Shown here piece after piece: positions 52,244-61,639 of a stretch of 64,000 nucleotides of DNA; position 1 is the stretch's first letter; each line of letters opens with the position of its first letter. The translations under genes and the position numbers were made by a program. The stretch is from NCBI GenBank assembly GCA_963575745.1, contig CAUYUJ010020243.1:91474-155473 (forward strand), in the 5' to 3' direction. The stretch comes from Prorocentrum cordatum. Its lineage: Eukaryota > Sar > Dinophyceae > Prorocentrales > Prorocentraceae. The notes under the pieces are model-generated. The model saw only the letters and a program-made list of their open reading frames with translations. It did not search any database and was not told where the DNA came from.

Positions 52244-52390
52244 GGGGAACAAAAACACACAGACACAATTCATCGACGATTCGCCAGAAAATATGGGGAA
52301 ATATGGGAAGTGGGGGGGAAGACGAAAACCCCCAAAATATAGGAAAATATGGGGAATCTTTCTATTTGTGTGTATTTATTTGTGTGTCCC
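52244..52390. mobile_element. F2 element (147 bp)
   Basis: It runs from GGGGAACAAAAACACACAGA to TTTATTTGTGTGTCCC and is followed by AGGGCCCCTTCA. It is the cleanest copy in the window and a good family reference. Confidence 0.8.
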
Positions 52391-52404
52391 AGGGCCCCTT
52401 CAAG

Positions 52405-52807
52405 GGTACCCTAATGTTCTTCGTGCTTGTCGAATGTTCTTTTTGTGCATCCTGGGGGAGGGTATCCTCGAATGTTTTTTTCGGTTTGGCCGGTGGAGGG
52501 TCTCGCGTTATTGGAGGGTGCTCTTCTGTCCTAGGTCCGGCCGTGGGGGTTGGTTGGTGGGTTTTGTGCGCGTGTGCACTTCATTCGTACTTGTGGCCGT
52601 TGTAGCTCTGCAGCGCTCACAACGCCTCAGGCTCACTGTCGAAGCACAGAAATGGTAGGTAGTCCCTGCCAGGCAGAGCACACAACGCAGAAGAGCCAGG
52701 TTGACAAGGCATCAGCAGCCAGTGGGGCCAAAAGTGACCATTGAGCACTTGGCGAGGAACACCGACGACGACGGCGGCGGCGGCGACGGCGTGGGCGCTC
52801 GCCAGGA
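52405..52807. repeat. F10 repeat and unique flank
   Basis: Positions 52405-52560 repeat GGGTACCCTAATGTTCTTCG, GCATCCTGGGGGAGGGTA and TCTGTCCTAGGTCCG as at 32.36-32.6 kb. The rest is unique without a gene. Confidence 0.6.
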
Positions 52808-53015
52808 GGGTCGGGAGTAGATGGGATCGGAGGATCGCACCGCATCGCCGATGTATTGGCGATGGGGCTCGATGTGGAGACCGATCTTCTCCACGGCCAC
52901 GGCGCCGATGCATCGCCGACTTCGACGAAGCACCAGCGGTGCACCAGCGGTGCATCGGCGGTGCATCGGTGATGCGGCGCGATCCTCCGACCCCATGTGC
53001 TCGGAGCCCATGTGT
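52808..53015. mobile_element. F9 palindrome-rich TIR element, copy 3
   Basis: Left GATGGGATCGGAGGATCGCA and right GCGATCCTCCGACCCCATG are inverted. The interior has GGCTCGATGTGGAGACCGAT and GCGCCGATGCATCGCCGA. Confidence 0.75.
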
Positions 53016-53020
53016 CAGGA

Positions 53021-53150
53021 GGGAAAACACACGCAGACGCAAATCATCGGCGATTCCCCGGAAGATATGGAACATAGGGGAAGTGGAGTGGAAGACGAGA
53101 ATCCCCAAAACATGAAGAAATGCCAGGGATCTTGGGAATTGTGTCTAACC
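53021..53150. mobile_element. F2 element, right end eroded
   Basis: Starts GGGAAAACACACGCAGACGC, then ATCATCGGCGATTCCCCGGA. The T/G-rich right end is reduced to GGGAATTGTGTCTAACC. Confidence 0.65.
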
Positions 53151-53799
53151 GCAGGAGGTCTTTGGTTTTGACCCCCCCTCTTTCATTCGGCGGTGATAGG
53201 ACTGGTCCTAAAAACCTCCTCCTCCTCCTCCTCATCCTCCTCCCGAGGCATAAGCAGTAGTAGTCGTCGCAGTCGCAGTCGCAATCGTGGTCGTAGCTGT
53301 TGTCGTCGTTGCGCGGCGGGTGCCGCGGAAAAAATGATTAGTTACCCCCATACTGCCTACTGGTGGGGTCCCAGTTCTTCAATATGGCCGCCGAACAGGT
53401 AAATAGTTACTCCCTCATTGGTGGGATATATGACCCCCTGGGGTTATTCCCCACATGCTTGGTGGGGTTCTGGTTTTCTTCCCTCCCGCGTCCCACCCGC
53501 GTCTACCTCACTCACCTCCCTCCCTCCTCTCTCCTCACCTCTTCTTCCTCTCACCTCACCCACGCGCAACACACGCACGGCGCGTGCATGAGACATGCGT
53601 CTACATACATTTGCACGAATGCACACACTCGCAGACACGCGCACACGCAAACACACTGCATACAGCGATAGTGCACGCCCGGCGTGTCCATTGCATCATA
53701 CACCCAAGACGTATGAACCACATACTGGGTACCCATATGAGACACCAGACGCACGCAACACAAACACTGCACACGCATTGATACACACGCTCACAAAGC
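53151..53799. other. Unique sequence with CA-rich part, no gene
   Basis: TCC run at 53216-53243. From 53565 to 53795 the sequence is ACACGC-rich. Two related phrases, GTTACCCCCATACTGCC and GTTACTCCCTCATTGGT, lie near 53340 and 53407. No supported exon. Confidence 0.45.
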
Positions 53800-55290
53800 G
53801 TGGCAGGCGTGGCTCTTTCTCGACGCCATAAGGGGGTGCGCAGGGTGTGGTCCTTGAGCGCGGCGTCTATGCTGGCCATGGCGCAGGGCACGGCAGGGGC
53901 GGCGCTTTCTCGACACCAGAGGGGGTGTTCCAGGCGGTGCTCCTTGAGCGCGACGTCGATGCGGGCCATGGCGCAGGGCAAGGCAGGCGTGACACGTTCT
54001 CGACGCCGAAAAAGGGGGTGCGCAGGGGTTTGTCCCTGAGCGCGGCGTCTATGCGGGCCGTGGCGCAGGGCACGGCAGGAGTGGCACTTTCGCGACACCA
54101 GAGGGGGTGCGCAGGGGGTGCTTCCTGAGCGCGGCGTCTATGCGGGCTATGTCGCAGGGCACGGCAGGAGTGGCTCTTTCTCGACACCAGAGGGGGTGCG
54201 CAGGGGGTGGTCCCTGAGCGCGGCGTCTATGCTTGCCATGGGGCAGGGTAATTACGGCGGGCGTGGCACTTTTTCGACACCAGAGGGTGTGTGCAGGGGT
54301 GGTCCCTGAGCGCGGCGTCTATGCGGGCCATGGCGAATGGCACGGCAGGCGTGGCTCTCGACGCCAGGGGGGGCGCGCAGGGAGTGGTCCCTGACCGCGG
54401 CGTCTATGCGGGCCATGGCGCAGGGCAAGACAGGCGTGGCACTTCTGCGACACGGTTGGGAGCGTGCATGGGGTGGTCCTTGAGGGCGGCGTCTGTGCGG
54501 GCCATGGCGAATGGCACGGCAGGCGTGGCTCTTTCGCGACACCAGACGGGGTGCGCAGGGGGTGGTCTCTGAGCGCGGCGTCTACGCGGGCCATGGGGCA
54601 GGGCGCGCCAGGCATGGCATTTTCTCGACACCAGAGGGGGTGCGCAGGGGGTGGTCCCTGAGCGCGGCGTCTCTGCGGGCCATGGCGCAGGGCACGGCAG
54701 GCGTGGTTCTTTCTCGACGCCAGAGGGGTTGCGCAAGGGGTGGTTTCTGAGCGCGTCGTGTATGCGGGACATGGCGCAGTGCAGGGCAAGCGTGGCACTT
54801 TTTCGACACCAGAGGGGGCGCGCAAGGAATGGTCCCTGAGCGAGGCGTCTATGTGGGCCATGGCGCAGGGCACGGCAGGGGCGGCTCTTTCTCGACACCA
54901 GAGGGGGTGCGCAGGGGGTGTTCCAGGGGGTGCTCCTTGAGCGCGGCGTCGATGCGGGCCATGGCGCAGGGCACAGCGGGCATGGCACTTTCTCGGCGCC
55001 ATAAAGGGGGTGCGCAGGGGGTGGTCCCTGAGCACGGCGTCTATGCGGGCCATGGCGCAAGGCATGGCGGGCGTGGCTCGTTCTCGACGCCAGAGGGGGT
55101 GCGCAGGGGGTGGTCCCTGAGCGCGGCGTCTATGCGGGCCATGGCGCAGGGCAAGGCAGGCGTGGCACATGTTCGACACCAGACGGAGTGCACAGGGGGT
55201 GGTCCCTGAGCGCGGCGCCTGTGCGGGCCATGGCGCAGGGCACGGCGGGCGTGGCACTTTCTCGACACCAGAGGGGGGGCCCTGGAAAGG
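53800..55290. repeat. 89-bp satellite, 16 units
   Basis: The core TGAGCGCGGCGTCTATGCGG recurs at 53856, 53946, 54038, 54127, 54216, 54308, 54393, 54482, 54571, 54660, 54749, 54838, 54939, 55030, 55119 and 55208. Most spacings are 89 bp; extremes are 85 and 101. Since 89 is not a multiple of three, the 334-codon minus-strand ORF over it reads each unit in a different frame, so it is not a conserved protein. Confidence 0.95.
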
Positions 55291-55679
55291 AGCCCTCGGG
55301 GACATCCTCTCCTCTCGCTCCATGCGACGTGTTCGCCACTTTGCTCACCTCGCCTCGCCCCCGTTGCCACTTTGCTCACCTCGCATAGTTTCGCATGTTT
55401 CGTTTCAGCTATCACCACGCCAGACATATCATTCAAGGGCAGAAAAAACGCCCATACCCTGGTCTACGAGGCGCTGTGCTCTGAACCTCCTGTGGGCTGA
55501 CAGGGGAAACCCTGCGTGATGTGCCGCGTCCTGGCGGCTCTAGGCTTTGGGGGTTCCCAGGAGGTTTACAGACCACGCACTTGTAATCCAGGGTAGGGTC
55601 GTTTTTTCATCCCTCAAATCATGAGTATGTGGGGCCCCTCGGTAGCGCAATTTGCTTGTGTGTCCCTGGGCCCCTCCAG
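55291..55679. other. Unique sequence ending in an F2 right end
   Basis: Mostly unremarkable. Positions 55648-55679 are an F2 right-end remnant (TTTGCTTGTGTGTCCCTGGG) ending in CCTCCAG, which would serve as acceptor for the next exon candidate. Confidence 0.5.
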
Positions 55680-55775
55680 CGTGGGAGGCTCCACAGCCGC
55701 GCCCTTGGCTCCTGCGAGAGGCTGCCCGCCGGCGGCACTGCACCCCGGCCGCCCGGCACCGCGCCTGCTGTCTGA
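55680..55775 (+). CDS. Exon candidate, empty-site paralogue of 56254-56941
   Basis: After CCTCCAG the frame reads RGRLHSRALGSCERLPAGGT and reaches TGA at 55773-55775. It aligns with the interrupted copy at 56254 (RGRLHGRALG then SRAGLPAGAA), keeping frame and the upstream F2 right end. Here CCCTTGGC occurs once, with no F1 insertion. The stop may be downstream of a real donor. Function unknown. Confidence 0.4.
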   Translation, partial: RGRLHSRALGSCERLPAGGTAPRPPGTAPAV

Positions 55776-56034
55776 TTGGGGGCGTGCCGAAATAAAAGGG
55801 TCGGGGCGGAGAGGGGGCGCGCGGGTTGGTGGGTGGCGGGATCCAGAGGGAGCGCTGGCGGGTGGCGGGGATGCGGAGGGGGCGCGTGGGATGGGGGGGG
55901 TGCCGTGCCGAAATAAAAGGGTCGGGGCGGAGGGGGCGCGCTGGCTGGTGGGCGGGGGGATGTGGAGGGGGCGCGCGGGATGAGGGGGGGCGCTCGATAG
56001 TGTCACCGAGCGCGTTCCACTACACGCACAGTTC
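55776..56034. repeat. GGCGCGCGGG-rich degenerate repeats
   Basis: Two copies of AAATAAAAGGGTCGGGGCGG (55788 and 55912, about 124 bp apart) begin similar GC-rich segments. Confidence 0.6.
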
Positions 56035-56122
56035 CTACTCGCAAGCGTCAGGAAAACACGCGTCTGCTCCGACGGAATTTGTCGCAGATCCCCCGCGTCG
56101 GCTCCAGGCCATTGGCGAGTAG
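56035..56122. mobile_element. F8 short TIR element, copy 2 (88 bp)
   Basis: CTACTCGCAAGCGTC at the left and ATTGGCGAGTAG at the right are inverted; TTTGTCGCAGATCCCC is inside. It matches 29800-29889. Confidence 0.7.
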
Positions 56123-56253
56123 AGCGACCTTGCAAGTCGTGGAGCGCGCCTGCCTGAATAGGGGCCGCCGAACGAGTAGATAGGCACCTCCTTCTTGGGG
56201 GGGTCTGAAGACCCCCTGGGGTTCTTTGCTCGTGTGTCCCTGGGCCCTTTCAG
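56123..56253. other. Short spacer with an F2 right-end remnant
   Basis: Positions 56222-56253 (TTTGCTCGTGTGTCCCTGGG, then CCCTTTCAG) are the F2 right end and form a good acceptor for the next segment. Confidence 0.55.
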
Positions 56254-56283
56254 CGTGGGAGGCTCCACGGGCGCGCCCTTGGC
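56254..56283 (+). CDS. Exon candidate, part upstream of the F1 composite
   Basis: CGT GGG AGG CTC CAC GGG: ten codons, RGRLHGRALG, from the CAG acceptor to the last base of the first CCCTTGGC. The frame resumes after the element. A GC donor-like site (GGCCTAAGT) at the junction and the CAG at 56760-56762 would give an in-frame GC-AG intron, though that donor is weak. Confidence 0.4.
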
Positions 56284-56744
56284 CTAAGTCGGGCCTGACC
56301 CCCATACAGGGGGAATATCCAAAGATAGTAAAAACATAGTCTGGGGACCATGTTTTGGACCATTTTTCTTTTTAGCATGTTTGGTGCGTGCTTCGATATT
56401 TTTTTGTTTTTCGTCCAAACTCCCCCTGTAGGGGTCGGGGGGGGACAGACCTCCACCCTGACACGTCGATTAGTGAATCGTCCGTTTTCGGTTCTCGAGA
56501 GGGCGCCGTGGCCGTTATTCTCCAGGCTTGCGCCCGCCAGGTTTGGGCTTCAGGTCGTTTTCACTAAACCACGTTTTGCTAAAAGGGGGTCTGTCCATCC
56601 CCGATACAGGAGGAACATTCAAAAATGGTAAAAAAATAGTCTGAGGACGATTTGTAAGTATTGCTTGATCATTGTTAGGGTACTTCGGGGGTATTTGTTT
56701 GTTTCCGTCCGAGATCCCCCCGAAGGGGGACGTGCCCGACCTAA
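56284..56744 (+). mobile_element. Composite F1 element with 8-bp target duplication
   Basis: The outer left end CTAAGTCGGGCCTGACC (56284) and outer right end ACGTGCCCGACCTAA (56744) are F1 termini. CCCTTGGC flanks both sides (56276-56283 and 56745-56752). Inside are one F1 copy (56284 to about 56455), an unrelated 122-bp spacer, and a second F1 copy (about 56578-56744). The paralogous site at 55680-55775 lacks all of it and has one CCCTTGGC. It appears that two F1 copies moved as one unit. Confidence 0.85.
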
Positions 56745-56941
56745 CCCTTGGCTCCCGCGCAGGGCTGCCCGCCGGCGCTGCGCCCCCCGGCCGCTGCCGA
56801 CTCGCCGCGCCCCCCTTCCCGCAGGACGAGGGCCTCTCCGCCGCGGCCTTCAGCAGCAGCATGGAGACCCCGCGGGCCCCCGGCATTAGCAGCGGAGGCT
56901 GGTCGGGGTCGGTTGGCGCTGTCTTCTCGGCAGCAGTTCGG
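56745..56941 (+). CDS. Exon candidate, part downstream of the F1 composite
   Basis: In the frame of 56254-56283 this reads SRAGLPAGAAPPGRC, then PPFPQDEGLSAAAFSSSMET and PRAPGISSGGWSGSVGAVFS. The Ser/Ala/Gly-rich but varied composition looks like a genuine low-complexity protein segment. An F2 element begins at about 56942, so the exon probably ends near there. No domain recognised. Confidence 0.45.
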
Positions 56942-57288
56942 GAGGGAAGAAACACACACAGACACAATTCGGCACGAACGAAATGGGTACGGAAAGAATG
57001 GGTACAATGCCCAACGGCAGTTCTTGTTCATTTTGAACCGGACTCGCTGTCCACCCCGCCGCGGCCTGTGTCCATTCGAGGCAGGGCCGCCCGCCCAACA
57101 GCGGCCGCTGTCGGTTTGGGACAACATTTGTTGTTGGGCATTGTACCCATTCTTTCCGTACCCATTTCGGGCGTCCAATACAATGAATCGTCGGCTCCCA
57201 GGAAGATACGGTAGAATCTGGGAAGTGGGGAGGGAGACAAGAACCCAGAGACTGTGGGAAAATATGGGGGATCCTGTTATTTGTGTAT

Positions 57289-57323
<35 letters not shown>

Positions 57324-57338
57324 GTGTGTGTGTGTCCC
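56942..57338. mobile_element. F2 element split by a nested F3
   Basis: The left part (56942-56970: AAACACACACAGACACAATTC) and right part (57178-57338: GAATCGTCGGCTCCCAGGAA to TGTGTGTCCC) together match one F2 copy. The right end is expanded by TATATA and TGTGTG runs (57288-57335). CAGGGCCCCGTCA follows as in other copies. Confidence 0.75.
56971..57177. mobile_element. F3 long-TIR element nested in F2
   Basis: Left GAACGAAATGGGTACGGAAA and right TTTCCGTACCCATTTCGGGC are inverted over about 45 bp. ACACAATTC before and ATACAATGA after agree at six of nine positions, a possible decayed 9-bp target duplication of the kind made by Mutator-like transposases. It matches the 36394-36602 copy. Confidence 0.8.
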
Positions 57339-57419
57339 AGGGCCCCGTCAGGTTGGTTGGGTCTCTCCCCTTTCTCCCCTCACCCCTCAGCTTTCGTGCT
57401 CCTCCCTCCTCTCCTTTGA

Positions 57420-57890
57420 CAGCCCCGCCAAAGCGCCAGACAGGCCCCGCCAGAGCGAGCGAGGGATCGCTATACCCCATCATTTCGCAAGTTGCTTTTC
57501 CCCTCCCACTTCAGAGGGCGGCCCCGGCAGAGCAAGAGGGGTGTTGCTATAACATAGACAAGCCCTGAACTCTCTTGATCCTCCCACTGCACCCGAGGTA
57601 GCCCCGTCAGAGCGCACGGGCTGTGGCTATACCTGAGTGTTCCTCAGGTTTCGTACTCCTCCCCCTCCTGGGCAAGCCCCGCCAGAGCGCCAGGGACCCC
57701 CCCGCCAGAGAGAGAGCAGGGCATCCCCACACAATATTGTTTCACGCGCTTCTTGCTCCTCCCACCCTTGCAGGGCGGACCCGCCCGAGCGAGCGGGGTG
57801 TGGCTATACTAGATATTGTTTCAGATTTCGTGAACCTCCCTCACCTCCTGAAAAAGGCCTCGCCAGAGCGCCAAGAAGGTACCGCCAGAG
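57420..57890. repeat. Degenerate repeats with GCCAGAGCGCCAG core
   Basis: Imperfect roughly 100-bp units containing CCCCGCCAGAGCG and GGGGTGTGGCTATA or GGGCATC recur four to five times. No gene supported. Confidence 0.6.
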
Positions 57891-58443
57891 GCCCCAGAGT
57901 TCCAGGCAGCCCCATACATGGGACTTGCCAGGCAAATCGTTGAGCATCCCCCGCGAGCCCGAGCCTTCTGATCCCACGGGTGCGTTTATCGCCGGCATGA
58001 GGTTTGGCGTCCAGCACAAAGAAGTTGCCCCACTCCCGTGGACGGACTCGACAGCAACTGATTGCAGAGAACGGTACTGATGACCGGGACATCTGCGCGT
58101 GCCCCCTGCAGATACTCGACAGCTGAAAAACCGCTGAAAACGAGAAGCCTGGAGCACAAGGAAGAGGAAAGACAAGACAAACGCGCTCCCACGCGCGCAC
58201 CACGAGGCCCCGAGCCAACCCCAACATCAGGAGCCGGCGGATGTCTGCGTGATCGGGCATGGGGAGACCGAGCAGGTGCGCAAAAACATTGAGTGTCACG
58301 ACGGGGCGGCGCGGAAGTGAAAGTGGAGAAAAAAACGCGCACTTCGATGAACCAAACAAAAGCGGCGGCGAGATTGTGAGATACGTGGGAACGCAGCGCC
58401 CCACGTTCTGACTACGCGTTTTTTCGCGTCGGCCCTGCTGGCG
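57891..58443. other. Unique sequence upstream of a LINE tail
   Basis: Open frames on both strands; the + frame near 58370 (SGGEIVRYVGTQRPTF) may be decayed LINE sequence joining the C2H2 tail. Not assignable. Confidence 0.35.
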
Positions 58444-59076
58444 ATGGTGAGCACGCGTCCCAAAGATCGACCGTTGCCTTGGGCACAGCTGCTGACCACG
58501 GACATGTTGAAGCTACGGGAGCTGGTTGCACTATGCTCGCACCTCCCTTGCCCCACAGCCGGCGCATCGACATGGACTGAGTTCATTTTGGCCTCTCCAG
58601 GGCAGTGGTCCAGTGCGGTGAGCGCCCTTCACTTCGTTGACTCGTGTTGCGATGCCGCCGCTGCCGCTCCAGCGTCTACGGCTGGCGGCACTCGCCAGCA
58701 TTTTTGCACGATTTGTGACAGCCGCTTCGCGTCTGCGAAGGCGCTGAGTCAGCATATGCGCATAAAGCATGGCCAAAAGTGCCTGCAACGATTTTGGGCG
58801 CCAGCTGATGCCACGTGCCTCGCTTGCGGCACTTCGTTCGGGAGCCGCCTCCGTCTCCTGTCTCACTTGTGCGATTCGCGCCGGCCCAAGTGCTGGAACG
58901 AAATTCGGGCAAACCGCAAGCGTTTCCCGCCACTCCCGGATTCTGTCGTCGAGAAGCTCGACTTAATGGATCAGGAGCTCCGTCGCGAGGCCCATCGCGC
59001 GGGGCACTCCCATGCTTTGGCGAAAGGCCCGGCTCGCCGAGCTGACGGCTCAACCGTTGGCCGTGCTCGTCTGTAG
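58444..59076 (+). pseudogene. LINE C-terminal C2H2 zinc-finger module
   Basis: A 210-residue open frame ends at TAG (59074-59076). The centre reads HFCTICDSRFASAKALSQHM then RIKHG, a classical C-x2-C-x12-H-x4-H finger. A second one, CLACGTSFGSRLRLLSHLCD, has C-x2-C-x12-H and later Cys. Paired fingers like this close many dinoflagellate LINE polyproteins and probably bind nucleic acid. No RT is present upstream, so it is a 5'-truncated element, or less likely a domesticated gene. The frame itself is intact. Confidence 0.55.
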
Positions 59077-59399
59077 CAGCTGTATTGGCGGCACCTGCCC
59101 CGCCATGCCTGTTGCTGTCGCTTTCACTGTATAGCTTCCCTGTTTGTTTCACTTGCTACGCTTCGCGCACCACCTGGCGAATAAGATAATACATATATAT
59201 ACATACACATATATATATATAGAGAGAGAGAGAGAGGAAGAGAGAGAGCGAGAGAGGGAGAGAGAGATAATATATATATATATATATATATATATCCGCA
59301 AGGGCTTCGCCCCTTTGCCGCCCTCTCTCGGAGAATGGGCCATGGAAGAGCGAAGTCATGAGGCTTTGGCTTCGCCGTGAAGCAGTGTCGGGACTTGTT
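59077..59399. repeat. TA and GA microsatellites in unique sequence
   Basis: ATATATAT (59200-59222), GAGAGAGA (59221-59268) and TATATATA (59269-59296). The 3' flank of the LINE tail is otherwise plain. Confidence 0.85.
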
Positions 59400-60230
59400 T
59401 GTTTTTTGACCCTGAACCGACGGATTTGCGTGAGGGGTGCCGCCGAATTTTAGAAACGTCGCAAATCCCTTGTGTTTTTGGACCCTGACCCTACGGATCT
59501 GCGTGAGGGTGCCGCCGAAGTTCAGAAATGTAGCAAATCCGTTGTGTGTTTGGACACTGACCCCGCCGATCTGCATGAGGGGTGCCACCGAATGTCAGAC
59601 ATGTAGCAAATTCCTTCTTCTGTTGGACCCTGACCCCGCCGATCTGCATGAGAGGTGCCACCGAATTTCAGAAATGTAGCAAATCCCTTGTGGTTTTGGA
59701 CCCCCCACCGATCTGCGTGAGGGGTGCCTCCGAATTTCAGGAATGTGGCAAATCCCCTGTGTTTTTGGACCCTGACCCCGCCGATCTGCGTGAGGGGTGC
59801 CATTGAAAGTCAGAAATGTGGTAAATCCCATATGTTTTTGGACACTGACTCTGCCGATCTGCGTGAGAGGTGTCACCGAATGTCAGAAATCACCTCTGTT
59901 GTTGGACCCTGACCCCGCCGATCTGCATGAGGGGTGCCATGGAATGTCAGAAATGTGGCAAATCCCATGTGTTTTTGGACCCTGACCCCGCCGATCTGCG
60001 TGAGGGGTGCTACAGAATTTCAGAAATGTTGCACGTCCCTTTAGTTTTGGACCCTAACCTCGCCGATCTGCGTGAGAGGTGCCACCGGATTTCAGAAATG
60101 TAGCAAATCCCTTGTGTTTGTGGACCCCCCACCGATCTGCGTGAGGGGTGCCACCGAATTACAGGAATGTGGCAAATCCCCTGTGTCTTTCGATCCTGAC
60201 CCCGCCGATCTGCTTGAGGGGTGTGAATTT
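59400..60230. repeat. 73-bp satellite, 12 units
   Basis: The core CCGATCTGCGTGAGGGGTGC recurs at 59422, 59496, 59568, 59641, 59710, 59783, 59856, 59920, 59993, 60065, 60134 and 60207. The modal spacing is 73 bp, with 64-74 in individual units. 73 is not a multiple of three and there is no coding evidence. Confidence 0.95.
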
Positions 60231-60772
60231 TTTCCACCCCAGCAATTCAGACAATACGATTTCTCCGTGGCAAACATGCCCGTTTTGGGCCTCCCCCCCT
60301 CGCGCGGTCCATCAACAAGGAACAGTAAGCAGCAATAAGCCAGCAAGGAACAAGGAACTGTAACAGTGGAAACTGGAAGCTGCAACTGGCACAGGAAACT
60401 GCGAACCTCCGGCCTGCAGCCTGGTGGCCCCACAATGGGGCCGGCGGATATACATACATACACGCACTCATCTAACATCATATCCACATTTGCATACATC
60501 ATAGGTGTCCAGGGACCCCAGGGCGCCCTGAGTATCACTGGCCCGCCAGGGGGGCGGGCGCCACGCTTCTCAAAAGCATCGGGAAGGAGCACGACGAGGG
60601 CGCGGAGAGGCCCTCAGGTTGGGCCCGCGAGCACGTCCCGAAGGCCCAAGAGGGCACGGAGAGACACGAGGCCCCTAACAGGACTCATCTCGATTCCTCC
60701 GGTTCGATTCGATTCGATTTCGATGGACTCCGATTCGATTCGACATCGGATTTCGATATGAGATCCGATATC
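60231..60772. other. Unique sequence and GATTCGATTC run
   Basis: Positions 60700-60780 are GATTCGATTCGATTTCGAT-rich. Otherwise no feature or gene seen. Confidence 0.5.
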
Positions 60773-60880
60773 TCATTGGAGGCATACTAGCCTGCCGATT
60801 TCCGCCGATCCGACTTTTCCCAACTCGGCTGCCAATTTGCGCCGATCCGATTCGTTTCGACCGCCGATCCGTCTTGTCGA
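60773..60880. repeat. Dispersed repeat, second copy of 9519-9628
   Basis: It shares GGAGGCATACT, GCCTGCCGATT, CAACTCGGCTGCC and GCGCCGATCCGATTCGTTTC with the 9.5-kb copy. Confidence 0.7.
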
Positions 60881-61639
60881 CTCGATTCTGGGCTCTCCTG
60901 CCCTAGTCCCAAGGAGGCGCCCAGAGAGGTCTCCAGCGCGGCTCTAAGAGGCCAACCACGTAGAAACAAAGTAGTTTTATACGTCCTTTGCCGCCGAAGC
61001 TTCCAGGTGCAAGATAGCCTCGGGAAGGCTTTCGAGACACCCAGGAAGCTCCCAGGATGACCCAATACCTCCCCCCAAAGGCCCTGAGAACCTCCAAGAC
61101 AGCCCGAGATCGCCCCAAGAGGTTTCCAAGACGGGCCCGAGAACCGCTCAGACGGTCCACCCCTAACAGGCACCTGACAGGCGCCCGAGGAGCTCCCAAG
61201 ACCCCCCCAAATGACCCAAGAGGCTCAAGAGGCTTCAAATAAGTCCCCATCGAGCCCTCGAGAAGCCTGCAAGAAACCTCTGAAACGCAACGCGACTTCT
61301 GTGCAGCGTCACGGCTTCGACACGCTACAAGTTGGTCAGGATCGGTGCATGCAGGAAGTTGTCGCCTGATTAACGATAGGAATATGCCGCTCCCCCCTTC
61401 CGCGCTATTCTGGCTGGCGTGCCCCGAGGACGACATGACCATCGGCAGCCACGGTGTGGGGAAGAAAGGCGCACTGACGGAGGCGCGGGAGCCGGGCGTG
61501 CGTGCCTGCGGATGAGGTACCACTCCGCGCCCTCCGCCCCTCTCTTCCTCCCTCTTCCTCCGTCTCTCTTCTTCTCCCTCCCTCCCTCCCTCCCCGCCCT
61601 CTCCCTTCCCGTCGTCTTGAAGGGGAGGAGCACGAGGCA
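60881..61639. other. CCAAGA-rich degenerate repeats, C/T run and unique sequence
   Basis: Positions 61060-61230 carry irregular CCCAAGAGG/CCAAGACGG phrases like those at 19.4 kb. Positions 61535-61612 are CCCTCC repeats. No gene supported. Confidence 0.5.

Noticed and set aside
53800-55290. CRISPR array (regular repeats)
   Set aside because: The units are contiguous 89-bp copies without distinct spacers, and the context is eukaryotic. The same applies to the 73-, 77- and 87-bp arrays.
54319-55323. 334-codon minus-strand ORF resembling a repeat protein
   Set aside because: The underlying unit is 89 bp, so each repeat is read in a different frame. No conserved protein repeat results.
56672-57214. 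One continuous 180-codon protein across 56.67-57.21 kb
   Set aside because: The frame runs through F1, F2 and F3 element sequence. Only 56745-56941 is outside transposons and resembles protein.
58585-58600. Dinoflagellate spliced-leader sequence (searched throughout by eye)
   Set aside because: Only short ATTTTGGC-like matches occur (for example near 41900 and 58590), far short of the 22-nt leader.
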